This document shows, piece after piece, positions 27,189-34,578 of a DNA stretch of 64,000 nucleotides. The position numbers were made by a program, and so were the translations under genes. The stretch covers positions 30,695 to 94,694 of the forward strand of contig CACXYH010000008.1 in assembly GCA_902771785.1 (NCBI GenBank), given 5' to 3'. Positions within the stretch are counted from its first letter, which is position 1. The number at the start of each line of letters is the position of its first letter. The stretch is from an uncultured Prevotellaceae bacterium (lineage in GTDB: Bacteria; Bacteroidota; Bacteroidia; Bacteroidales; Bacteroidaceae). Below the pieces are notes generated by a model that worked only from the letters and a program-made list of their open reading frames with translations, was not told the origin of the DNA and ran no database searches.

Positions 27189-29150
27189 CTATAGCTCGCT
27201 GACGAGTTTGCGGTAGTTTCCGCGCATGGTGCGCTCGATGGCTTTCTCGTCGAGCAGGCGTTCCAGGGTCTTCTGCCCTGAGCGGTTGTTGGCGTAGCCG
27301 AAGACCTTTGCAAATTGCTCGTTGTTGAACTCCTCGCTCAGCTGCCGGAAGCACTCTACAAACTTGTTGGTGCGACGCTTCTGCTGTGCTGCCTCGCGCA
27401 ACTGGTTGTCGTAGTAGAGGCGGTGCAGGTCGTAGTACCAGAACATTTGTGTGCGGTACTGAATGTCGCCCACCAAATCTGCCAGCGCGAAGTCGGTGGC
27501 ATCGAGGGTATAGGTGCCCGTCTGTTCGCGCTCAGGGGCGTGTCTCATGTCTATCCATGGTGCACTCACATTGATCATGTGATATGGAATTCTCTTGAGT
27601 AGCAACCACTCTGCACGGTCTTCGTCGTTGAACTCGGCAATGGCGCGGCGCTGGTCGAGCCAGCCATGTACGTGCTCCACCAGAGGCCAAAGCGGCAACT
27701 CTCCGCGACGCTGGTCTTGACGGTAGGCCCACTGCATCAGCGTCTCGTTGTAGGCATCGATGCGGGAGTCTTCCTTGCGTCGTAGCGGCATGATTTTGAA
27801 GTCGTCGCGACCCATGGGGATGGTGCAGGTGCGGGTGTCGAGACCTGAGTTCACGTTACGTTCGTTCACCAGCTTTGGCAGCGTGATGGGGCAGAACGTC
27901 TCGATTTGGTTCCAAAAGACGCGGTAGCGACCGGAGACGCTCTGCTTGTTGGAGTAGTGCTGCGAGTCCCACTCGCCGTGGAAGGAGAGCAAGGTGGCCG
28001 ACGAGCGGCTTATCCAACTGCCTGCCTTGCCTATCTCCACATCCTTCTCCGACGAGCAGGTCACCATGTGGCGCCCCATCATCTCGCCGTCTACTTCCTC
28101 CTTGCAGTTAATCATCGAGCGGATGAACTCGGCGTTGGAGCTACGATAGCCAAACATGCGGTTGAAGATAGCCGGGCGTATGTCGCGGTCTTTGTTCTGG
28201 CCTTTGGCGTCGGTCTCAGTTTTCCACGAGTTGGTGCTCTCGTCGGCCAAGGCTCCCTCGGCAATGATGGGGGCCAGCAGCAGGTCGCAGATGCGCTGCA
28301 GGCAGTGCTTGCCCGATGCCGGGTCGCCTACGCCCCAGATGATGTAGTTCAGGCGCTGGCGCTCACCCTCATTGGCATAAAAATAATAATAGCAAAGATC
28401 CATGCACGTGCCCAGCATAGCTGCCGAGGCAAAGAGCAGGAAGGGCCACAGGCGGCGCGGATGAGGTTCGCACACCTCGCGCAGGCAGGGGTAGACGTCG
28501 AAGAAGCTCTCAATCTGGTCGCACCAGCGGTCGAAGGGCAGCGCGGCCAGCGGGTCGTTAGCAGAGGAAGCCGCTGTCTGCAAGGTCACTTCTGCAGAGA
28601 CTTGGGGCAACAGGTCGGTGAGGCGCTTGGGCAGTCGGCGAAGCAGGGGCTGCTGGCTCACCGTGCGCAGTACGTTCTCCAGCTCGTAGGGCTCCATGGG
28701 GCTCTGTGGGTCGGCTTTCCACTTCTTGATGTAGTCAAGCTCACCTGCCACCTTCAGGGCCTCCGTTTGGCTGTTGTCGTTCATGAATAGCAGCCATGCT
28801 GCCGTCTCGCCCATGAAGGTCTTATGACGGTCGCCCTGAGCTATGCCAGCGCTGTAGAGCTGGTCGATGGCTCGCTTCTGGATTTCCTGCTGGGGGGTGA
28901 GCCCAGCTGGCTGTACGGTGGCAGGGGTAGCTACAGGGGTGGGTGGCTGCTCAACGATAGCGGGCTGTGTCATGGCATCCGCATCAGTGCTCGCTTCAAC
29001 GGCCTGCGCCTTCTGCTGGCGCTTGCTGGCGCTCAGCTGGCGGGCGTACTCCGTCCACTTGGGGTCGGTGGGCGACGAGTCGCCCTTGGGCAGCTGGCGA
29101 TAGCGCGCGCCCTGCTGCTGGTCAAAATCAGTTCTTACAATACTTTCCAT
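27189..29150 (-). CDS. P-loop DUF3987/VirE-like protein, probable helicase partner of a primase
   Basis: 653 residues. The N-terminal 130 residues are Gln/Ala/Pro-rich and probably disordered. A P-loop, GDPASGKH (about residue 277), lies in a context (NYIIWGVGDPASGKHCLQRI) typical of the DUF3987-type proteins that accompany primases in Bacteroidetes elements. The C-terminus (about 590-653, FVECFRQLSEEFNNEQFAKVFGY) looks like a winged-helix DNA-binding region. It lies 13 bases after the BT4734-type primase gene, so both are likely used together in DNA replication or recombination. Family assignment is by resemblance; helicase activity is inference. Confidence 0.6.
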   Translation of the reverse strand: MESIVRTDFDQQQGARYRQLPKGDSSPTDPKWTEYARQLSASKRQQKAQAVEASTDADAMTQPAIVEQPPTPVATPATVQPAGLTPQQEIQKRAIDQLYSAGIAQGDRHKTFMGETAAWLLFMNDNSQTEALKVAGELDYIKKWKADPQSPMEPYELENVLRTVSQQPLLRRLPKRLTDLLPQVSAEVTLQTAASSANDPLAALPFDRWCDQIESFFDVYPCLREVCEPHPRRLWPFLLFASAAMLGTCMDLCYYYFYANEGERQRLNYIIWGVGDPASGKHCLQRICDLLLAPIIAEGALADESTNSWKTETDAKGQNKDRDIRPAIFNRMFGYRSSNAEFIRSMINCKEEVDGEMMGRHMVTCSSEKDVEIGKAGSWISRSSATLLSFHGEWDSQHYSNKQSVSGRYRVFWNQIETFCPITLPKLVNERNVNSGLDTRTCTIPMGRDDFKIMPLRRKEDSRIDAYNETLMQWAYRQDQRRGELPLWPLVEHVHGWLDQRRAIAEFNDEDRAEWLLLKRIPYHMINVSAPWIDMRHAPEREQTGTYTLDATDFALADLVGDIQYRTQMFWYYDLHRLYYDNQLREAAQQKRRTNKFVECFRQLSEEFNNEQFAKVFGYANNRSGQKTLERLLDEKAIERTMRGNYRKLVSEL

Positions 29151-29163
29151 AAAGATAAACTAA

Positions 29164-29793
29164 TTAGTGATTAAACAATTCTTTCTCATCGCAATAGAGC
29201 ACGTCGTCGGGCGAGGTCAGGAAGCTCAGGCGTGTGCTGTCCTTGCAGGCATCATCTACCCACTGCAGGATGCCCAGGCGCTCTGCCATGTGCCACTGCT
29301 GGCAAATCAGGTTGTGGGGATAATCAGGGTCTGCCTTGAACACAATCTTCATCCCGTCTTCGCTGGCCGACACATAGACCAGCAGGATGCCCAGCGCCTT
29401 CAGGTCGTGCTCCTGCTTGAGGCGCGCGAACAGCTCGCGGGGATTGCCGCAATGGTCTACGTCGATGACTACCAGACCCGAGAGGTAGGCATAGCGCATG
29501 TCGCGCCAGCGTCCCTTCTTGCCGTAGTTGTACTTCTTCTTCGGGTCGTCGCCCGTGCTCTCGGCAAAGTCGGCAGCCTGGAAGCAGGCTCCTGGCAGGG
29601 TGCGCTTCACGGCGGCGGCAGCCTGCTTGGCAGTTTTGCGTACTGCCTCGTCGGTGAGCAGTTTTGCTTTGGCCAGCAGCTGGCGATACTTCTTTACGAT
29701 ATCCTTGGCACTGAGCATAGCCTGCTGCCACTCCTGCCAGCCCATCTGCTGCATTTCGCAGTAGGTGCGCACTTGATAGGTGATTTTGAACAT
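29164..29793 (-). CDS. BT4734/VirE N-terminal-type primase-fold protein
   Basis: 209 residues. The core has the archaeo-eukaryotic primase pattern: a hydrophobic strand ending in two acids, VVIDVDHCG (about residue 100), then GILLVYVSASEDGMKIVFK (about residue 140), matching the S-x-G-(K/H) strand. This is the layout of the BT4734 N-terminal domain. In many Bacteroidetes this domain is fused to the helicase; here it is a separate gene. The start overlaps the stop of the preceding gene by one base (TAATG). Primase activity is inferred. Confidence 0.65.
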   Translation of the reverse strand: MFKITYQVRTYCEMQQMGWQEWQQAMLSAKDIVKKYRQLLAKAKLLTDEAVRKTAKQAAAAVKRTLPGACFQAADFAESTGDDPKKKYNYGKKGRWRDMRYAYLSGLVVIDVDHCGNPRELFARLKQEHDLKALGILLVYVSASEDGMKIVFKADPDYPHNLICQQWHMAERLGILQWVDDACKDSTRLSFLTSPDDVLYCDEKELFNH

Positions 29794-30296
29794 TACTTGT
29801 TTCCTCCTTGTTTAATTTGGTTCATCATTTTGTTGAATTTCTCTGCTGCGGGCAGTCGGCGCACTACGAGCTGCACCTGTCGCAGCACCTCAGCCTGCCA
29901 GTCGCGCGTGTGGCGCTGCAGGTCGATGGTGCCCGTGAAGGTGACGAGCTGCTTCTGCGTGTCGAGCCAGCACTCCAGTCCCTGCTCGCATACCACGCGC
30001 TGCTCTGCGGGCAGTTCGATGGGCTTCTTGGGCTTCAGGTCTTTCGTGAGGGCGTTGAACTGCTGCAGGAAGTCGGCATACTGGTCGGGCGACGATTCCT
30101 TGCTCTTCAGCGTGATCATCTTCGACGGTTTGCTGCCTGTGGTGGTCCAACGCTTTCCGCCTCCCTGGCAGGTGTGCACGTCGGTTTGTGTAGAGGGAGC
30201 CTCGTTGAAGGGCTCAAACCCGAACTTCTGGGTTTCTGGGTCGAAGGTGCCCGTTCCGCGCATCTTCAGCTTCTTTGGTTTTTTGTCTGTAGCCAT
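29793..30296 (-). CDS. Small basic hypothetical protein, first gene of the primase operon
   Basis: 167 residues from MATDKKPKKLKMRGTGTFDP. No domain is recognised. The N-terminus is Lys-rich; the middle has strands (VVCEQGLECWLDTQKQLVTF) and the C-terminus is helical (RQVQLVVRRLPAAEKFNKMM). Its stop overlaps the start of the primase-fold gene by one base, so it is probably translated together with it. The ATG at 30296 is chosen over a longer frame that would run through the promoter region. Confidence 0.6.
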   Translation of the reverse strand: MATDKKPKKLKMRGTGTFDPETQKFGFEPFNEAPSTQTDVHTCQGGGKRWTTTGSKPSKMITLKSKESSPDQYADFLQQFNALTKDLKPKKPIELPAEQRVVCEQGLECWLDTQKQLVTFTGTIDLQRHTRDWQAEVLRQVQLVVRRLPAAEKFNKMMNQIKQGGNK

Positions 30297-30416
30297 GTTT
30301 GTATTTCTAAATACATTATATAATAAGGTGAACCACACGTTGCTAGCATTGAGTGGCAAGGTTTGCTCCCGAATAGGCACACAAACAAGAATGCACCCTG
30401 AAGCCTAACTTCGGTG

Positions 30417-30424
30417 CAAAGATA
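30417..30424 (-). promoter_or_regulatory. Putative -7 element of the primase operon
   Basis: Minus-strand TATCTTTG, about 120 bases upstream of the first gene. No clear -33 TTG is visible at the right spacing. Confidence 0.45.
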
Positions 30425-30507
30425 ATAAGATTGTTTTAATAGGAAATGATACTTTCAGTAATTATATCTTGCTGAAAGATAGAAGTTTACAAAAGGAGGT
30501 AACTCCG

Positions 30508-30545
30508 TGTAACGACGTGTAAAATGCAGGTGTAACGACATGTAA
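30508..30545. repeat. Two 15-base direct repeats TGTAACGACRTGTAA
   Basis: TGTAACGACGTGTAA (30508-30522) and TGTAACGACATGTAA (30531-30545), 23 bases apart start to start, so on nearly the same face of the helix. A further palindrome, GGAGGTAACTCC, lies just before them. They lie between the primase operon promoter and the 3' end of the orphan gene and could be a repressor, initiator or excision-protein site. Confidence 0.65.
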
Positions 30546-30560
30546 TCCTCCTCCGCTGCA

Positions 30561-31709
30561 TTATTGTATACGTGGCTTGCCGCTGTTTATTTTTTTGCTG
30601 TCCTTGCGCCTGTAGAAATCCCCACGGTCTTCCCACAGTCCGGCAGAATTCTTAAACTGGAACGTATCTCTGAGATTCTCCTTCAGCGTGTCCATCTTCT
30701 CTGTCCTGTTGACGTGTTGCAGGTCGTTGGCGGCGGCATTCATGATTTGCTTGTCTTTCATCCAACTGACGAACTGCGTGTCTATCATGTTGACGAGCCA
30801 CCCTATGCTTTGAAAGAACTCCTGCACAGCCAGTGCGTACTGCTTAGGGCCCAGCGACAGCCTGTCTGTCCGCAGCAGGGCTGTCACAATTTCCTGCTCG
30901 TCGAGGTTGGGGTGAAAAATCTTGTACGTGCGATGGGACTCTCCGGGAGGCGGTGGTGTGTTGTTGGAGGTTTCCTCATAAGGCAGCAACGCACTAATAG
31001 TGATTGTGTTCATCAATGTGCGTTTAAATTTGGTGGCAACGGGGTTGGCATTGAGACTTCTCACCACGGGGTACAGACGCTCATCCTGAGTCGTGTAAAC
31101 CATCTGCCACCAAACTGCACTTCGGCCAGGCGAAATATAAAGCAGGTATTCCGTAAGGTCGCTTACCAGAGACTTCTCCAGCAGTGAGGGGTCATTCTGC
31201 CACTTCACGTTCAGGGCAAAGATATCGTCGTGGGCTGACTTCACGACGATGGGAGTTCCAGAAGCGTCATCTTTGATGCTGAGATGTATGTAGTGCAAAC
31301 CAGGTTCTGGTAGCTGAATACTTCTGTTATAATGTAGTAATTTATTGATAATCCACTTCTGAATAGTCTCTTTATCGTTGCCAAGACGAGCATGGTCATG
31401 CCAGAGGATTTTGTTTATTTCACTCCATTTAAGCTGAATTCCCTGTTCACAAAGCACAGAAACATTCTTTGACTCAATGTTGTCCCATACTTCATGCTCA
31501 AAGTTGTTTTTTTGTGAGTAATCGGGCCTTTCGAGAGCTGTTGTCTCGTTCTCTACTGCCACCACAGGGTAGTTGTGTGTTTCCATTCGGATGGGATCGC
31601 TGTTCACTATGGTCACAATCTGTGTACCTACCTGTAATCCAATTTTTCGCCCATGCTTTATCACTTTATATGGAGGCTGCATGGGTACGTAATTTGTACT
31701 TATATTCAT
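30561..31709 (-). CDS. Orphan protein of the island, hypothetical, AT-richer
   Basis: 382 residues from MNISTNYVPMQPPYKVIKHG; no domain is recognised. The N-terminal 65 residues (GRKIGLQVGTQIVTI and following) look like a beta-rich head, the centre (SEINKILWHDHARLGNDKET) is helical, and the C-terminus is basic (RRKDSKKINSGKPRIQ). Base composition is visibly more AT-rich than neighbouring genes, a sign of recent acquisition. It starts 39 bases after the RAYT gene on the same strand and may be co-transcribed with it. The upstream TTG codon is a less likely start. Confidence 0.6.
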   Translation of the reverse strand: MNISTNYVPMQPPYKVIKHGRKIGLQVGTQIVTIVNSDPIRMETHNYPVVAVENETTALERPDYSQKNNFEHEVWDNIESKNVSVLCEQGIQLKWSEINKILWHDHARLGNDKETIQKWIINKLLHYNRSIQLPEPGLHYIHLSIKDDASGTPIVVKSAHDDIFALNVKWQNDPSLLEKSLVSDLTEYLLYISPGRSAVWWQMVYTTQDERLYPVVRSLNANPVATKFKRTLMNTITISALLPYEETSNNTPPPPGESHRTYKIFHPNLDEQEIVTALLRTDRLSLGPKQYALAVQEFFQSIGWLVNMIDTQFVSWMKDKQIMNAAANDLQHVNRTEKMDTLKENLRDTFQFKNSAGLWEDRGDFYRRKDSKKINSGKPRIQ

Positions 31710-31747
31710 TTTTTTGATGATACTATATTCTTGTTTATTACGCAATT

Positions 31748-32902
31748 TTACTGATTCTTTATAATCTTTGCCTCACCCTCGAAGGCACATATCTCTGAGG
31801 CCAGGGTGTTGAGGTTGTGAAAGCGGCTATAGTCTGAGTCGGCAGGCACGCCGCCTACGGTGCCCATCGTGTCAAGATGCCAGGGGGCCAGGATGAGCAG
31901 CGAACCGCGGGCGCAGGCATCGAAGCGCGACTTCTCGGGCTTCCAGTAGCGCCCTATGGGCTCCTTCTGTAGCTGTATCAGCGGATAGCCACGCTGCAGA
32001 CATTCGTGCTTCATCAGCTGTTCGCCACGCGAGATGCCAGGCGTAACGATGACCGTACCGCCCTCAATGACGGCAGCCTCCCATAGCCTGCGTTCGTTGG
32101 CGTAGTCGGCAGTTTCCTCATAGGGCTGAGCAGTCACGGGGTGTCGACGGTGGCACTGCACCTGTAGCCTGCGTGGCCAGCGCAGCAGGAAAAGGTTGCC
32201 GAAGGCGCCATAATGGTGCTCTCCTATCTGCACATGCAGGCAGCGGCGCAGTACGTCGGGCAACAGCTGGCGAAGCAAGGCACGCCGCGGGTTGTCGGCC
32301 ACATAGGCTATCATGGCTCGGCGATGACGGGCGTCAAGGCAGACGGTGTCGTCGTAGTTGTCGTCGAACAGGGGCCTCTGCGCCCGTCCCACAAAGGCAT
32401 AGTACTCCTGGCGCTGCCATTTCGAGAGGCAGCGCACCAATGCCCCCTCGTTGCTGTGCATGGCGGCTTTCTGGCGCAGCCAGGCAGGCGCATCCTCGCT
32501 CATGCATTTTGCCGATATCGGTCGATTGACGGAGGTGGGCAGCCCCTGCCCCTGCTGCCAAAGGCTGGTGCAGACGGCCTTGAACGCCTGCATGATGTCG
32601 CCAAGGCTCCACTGCATAGGCTCCAGCACCTCGATGACGCCATGGAAATGGTCGGGCATGCATACGCTGGCATGCACCACCACCCGGTTGCCATGAGCCA
32701 ACTGACGGGCGGGCGTCTGTTGCCATGTGTGCCTGACGGCTTCGCCAAGCGGTGTGAGCACAAGCCCATCGTGGCCCTTCGCAGGGTCGAGTCTTGAGAG
32801 CAGACGCTCGCGTCCGCTCACCACAAGCGTGATGAGGTAGGTGCCGCGCCCATGATAATCGTGGCCTGCATTGCGTGGTCTATATGACGAAAGCTCTGTC
32901 AT
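31748..32902 (-). CDS. REP-associated tyrosine transposase (Y1 HUH) with C-terminal Rossmann-like extension
   Basis: 384 residues. HUH motif: ASVCMPDHFHGVIEV (about residues 77-91, with H-F-H). The nucleophilic tyrosine is probably in LFDDNYDDTVCL, followed by RAMIAYVADNPRRAL, which matches the RAYT pattern of a tyrosine strand then IWxYIxxNP. Residues about 230-384 form an extension (VIVTPGISRGEQLMKHE, ...GYPLIQLQKE, ARGSLLILAPW) that looks like a DprA/Rossmann-type nucleotide-binding fold. A well-formed promoter lies upstream and a hairpin about 90 bases before the start. RAYTs mobilise REP palindromes; the role of the extension is unknown. Confidence 0.75.
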   Translation of the reverse strand: MTELSSYRPRNAGHDYHGRGTYLITLVVSGRERLLSRLDPAKGHDGLVLTPLGEAVRHTWQQTPARQLAHGNRVVVHASVCMPDHFHGVIEVLEPMQWSLGDIMQAFKAVCTSLWQQGQGLPTSVNRPISAKCMSEDAPAWLRQKAAMHSNEGALVRCLSKWQRQEYYAFVGRAQRPLFDDNYDDTVCLDARHRRAMIAYVADNPRRALLRQLLPDVLRRCLHVQIGEHHYGAFGNLFLLRWPRRLQVQCHRRHPVTAQPYEETADYANERRLWEAAVIEGGTVIVTPGISRGEQLMKHECLQRGYPLIQLQKEPIGRYWKPEKSRFDACARGSLLILAPWHLDTMGTVGGVPADSDYSRFHNLNTLASEICAFEGEAKIIKNQ

Positions 32903-32941
32903 TATTCTTCCATAGCATTTTGGTCGATGCATTAACGACCG

Positions 32942-32972
32942 CAAAGGTACTACATTTATTGCAGAAAAGCAA
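32942..32972 (-). promoter_or_regulatory. Bacteroidetes-type promoter of the RAYT gene
   Basis: On the minus strand TTG (32970-32972), 20 bases, then TACCTTTG (32942-32949). The start codon follows about 40 bases later, supporting ATG 32902. Confidence 0.7.
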
Positions 32973-32982
32973 GCACATCGTA

Positions 32983-33012
32983 AAAAAAATGCCAACAACG
33001 AATTGCTGGCTA
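32983..33012. repeat. RAYT-side hairpin, copy 1 (REP-like)
   Basis: Imperfect palindrome GCCAACAAC/GAATTGCTGGC (stem GCCA-CAA with TTG-TGGC and one mismatch), flanked by an A-run, lying about 90 bases upstream of the RAYT start. The same hairpin recurs at 33456-33482 beside the RAYT remnant. Confidence 0.75.
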
Positions 33013-33062
33013 AATTCTTTTTTATGAGCCGATGCGGTTACTCTTACGAATCGTCGTAGAGA

Positions 33063-33099
33063 AAGACAGAAATGCAGAAAGACAGAAAGTGGACATAAA
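33063..33099 (-). repeat. 37-base pyrimidine-rich repeat, copy B (inverted)
   Basis: Reverse complement of the unit at 27140-27176: identical over 32 bases and then diverging into another TCTTTC step. Confidence 0.8.
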
Positions 33100-33230
33100 G
33101 CTATTTTTAGGTAGACATCTACCTATTATATATATAATACATATATTAATATTAATAATAATAATTAAATTATAAATAAAATTAACACTTACGTGCTGTT
33201 ATTTCTGTCTCTATGTCGCCTTCAAAAACC
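33100..33230. other. AT-rich non-coding segment
   Basis: About 130 bases, extremely AT-rich in the middle (33127-33188 nearly all A/T) in a GC-rich genome. It begins with the hairpin TAGGTAG/CTACCTA (33109-33126). It lies between copies B and C of the 37-base repeat. No gene is supported here. It could be a DNA-unwinding site, a promoter region of an element end, or a remnant. Confidence 0.6.
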
Positions 33231-33231
33231 C

Positions 33232-33268
33232 TTTATGTCCACTTTCTGCATTTCTGCATTTCTGCATT
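33232..33268 (+). repeat. 37-base pyrimidine-rich repeat, copy C (island right edge)
   Basis: Same orientation as copy A at 27140, with 35 of 37 bases identical by eye. Together with copy A it brackets the primase/RAYT block of about 6.1 kb. Confidence 0.8.
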
Positions 33269-33303
33269 ACTAAGTCCTGTCCTGACAAAGTGAGGGGGAT
33301 TCA

Positions 33304-33344
33304 GCGTACTAATCGCTGCCATTCCTCGTACTAATCGGCAGCTT
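33304..33344. repeat. Two CGTACTAATCG repeats with GCTGCC/GGCAGC stem
   Basis: CGTACTAATCG appears twice (about 33305 and 33327) and the second halves pair as GCTGCC with GGCAGC. The core ACTAATCG also recurs in the tandem palindromes at 47191. No gene is supported between 33270 and 33400. Confidence 0.5.
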
Positions 33345-33401
33345 TGGCGCCGCTTTTCGCGCCCGTCGGGCTGCCTCTCCCCCCAGAACGCAGCGCCCCT
33401 G

Positions 33402-33446
33402 CTATTGCTGGTTCTTGATAATCTTTGCCTCACCCTCGAAGGCACA
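33402..33446 (-). pseudogene. Remnant of a second RAYT gene (last 14 codons)
   Basis: On the minus strand this encodes CAFEGEAKIIKNQQ and a stop, almost identical to the end of the intact RAYT (ICAFEGEAKIIKNQ). The matching DNA runs over about 35 bases with very few differences. Nothing else of the gene remains: the T-run and hairpin that lie upstream of the intact gene are joined directly to this tail. This fits an internally deleted copy. Confidence 0.75.
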
Positions 33447-33447
33447 T

Positions 33448-33482
33448 AAAAAAAATAGCCAACAACATCGAATTGCTGGCTA
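33448..33482 (-). terminator. RAYT-side hairpin, copy 2, with T-run
   Basis: TAGCCAACAAC/GAATTGCTGGCTA (33456-33482) forms a stem with one mismatch and is followed on the minus strand by TTTTTTT. It can terminate the leucine-rich lipoprotein gene that ends at 33524. It is also a copy of the hairpin upstream of the intact RAYT. Confidence 0.65.
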
Positions 33483-33523
33483 TATGCTCCGCCCCAGGCG
33501 GGTTCTGCAGTCAGGATGATAGG

Positions 33524-34447
33524 CTACTCCTCGACGATGGTTTTGAAGTCTTTCCAATCATTGGCAGATTGGTAGGCGCTTAACGCGCCTTTGGGCACGT
33601 AGAGCGTGACGTTTTGGCAAATATCGGGGGCTATCGGGGAGGAAAAGCCCTTTCTTGGAGGCGTCATTCCCTGACAATGAATGGAGGTGAGGCCCGTGCA
33701 GCCATATAACGCATGGGGTCCAACGTACGTCACGCTGCTGGGAAAGGTGATGGAGGTGAGGCCTGTGCAGCCCTCGAATGCCCGCCCGTCGACTAACGTC
33801 ACGCTGTTGGGAATGGTGATGGAGGTGAGGCTTGTGCAAAAAGAGAACGCTTCTTCGCCTATCATCGTCACGCTGTTGGGAATGGTGATGGAGCTGAGGC
33901 TTGTGCAGCCCCGGAACGCAGCGTCTCCTACGCAATTTATACTGTCGGGTAGGGTGACGGAGGTGAGGGCAGTGCAGCCCTGGAACGAACCCCATCCGAG
34001 GCTTATCACGCTGTTGGGAAGGGTGAGGGTGGTGAGGCCAGTGCAGCCGGCAAACGCATTGGTTCCAATGTACTTCACGCTGTTGGGGAGGGTGAGGGAG
34101 GTGAGGCCTGTGCAGCCCTGGAATGCATATCGCCAAACTCTCGTCACATCATACACTTTGCCTTTGTAGATGATGATGGGGGGTATATTGGCAACGCCCG
34201 AGAAGTTTTTCTTGTCGTATTTATCGACGACCAGATGGGGTTCTACAATGTTATATTTGATGTGGTCGAGATAGAAGTTCAGGGAGTCGATGACAGAGAA
34301 AGTGCTGCCGTTCGAGGTTGTTCCATCATCGTTGATAACTACCAAGGTGATTGCTCCCTGCTCGTCGTCGTCGTCGTTGTTGCAAGCGGTGAGGCAGCTC
34401 GCCAGCGGGAGTAATAAAAGGAAATAGAATAAGCTTTTTTTCATCAT
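33524..34447 (-). CDS. BspA-type leucine-rich repeat lipoprotein
   Basis: 307 residues. Signal MMKKSLFYFLLLLPLASCLTAC with a lipobox at LTAC, then an acidic stretch. From about residue 105 there are seven 23-residue repeats of the type GCTGLTSLTLPNSVKYIGTN-AF, the TpLRR/BspA pattern (LRR_5), followed by a C-terminal cap with LYVPKGALSAYQSANDW, also typical of BspA proteins. Such proteins are displayed at the outer surface and often bind host or matrix proteins; the partner is unknown. A Bacteroidetes promoter precedes it. Confidence 0.88.
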   Translation of the reverse strand: MMKKSLFYFLLLLPLASCLTACNNDDDDEQGAITLVVINDDGTTSNGSTFSVIDSLNFYLDHIKYNIVEPHLVVDKYDKKNFSGVANIPPIIIYKGKVYDVTRVWRYAFQGCTGLTSLTLPNSVKYIGTNAFAGCTGLTTLTLPNSVISLGWGSFQGCTALTSVTLPDSINCVGDAAFRGCTSLSSITIPNSVTMIGEEAFSFCTSLTSITIPNSVTLVDGRAFEGCTGLTSITFPSSVTYVGPHALYGCTGLTSIHCQGMTPPRKGFSSPIAPDICQNVTLYVPKGALSAYQSANDWKDFKTIVEE

Positions 34448-34486
34448 GTTGCCGTTCTTTTGACGTATATTGATGTGTTAATTTTG

Positions 34487-34516
34487 CAAAGGTACGAAGA
34501 ATTCAGCAACGCGCAA
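34487..34516 (-). promoter_or_regulatory. Bacteroidetes-type promoter of the leucine-rich lipoprotein
   Basis: On the minus strand TTG (34514-34516), 19 bases, TACCTTTG (34487-34494), about 40 bases before the start codon. Confidence 0.65.
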
Positions 34517-34578
34517 AGGAATTTGCCGAAAAACTTTCGAAAATACTGCCATAAAGGCGAAAAAACTTGCGAAAATAT

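Noticed and set aside
33233-33445. 70-codon minus-strand frame near the RAYT remnant
   Set aside because: Not related to any family and out of frame with the RAYT tail; the remnant reading frame is the better explanation.
32984-33482. CRISPR array in the repeat-rich stretch near the RAYT
   Set aside because: The copies are few, irregularly spaced and of several types; there are no equal-length spacers and no cas genes.
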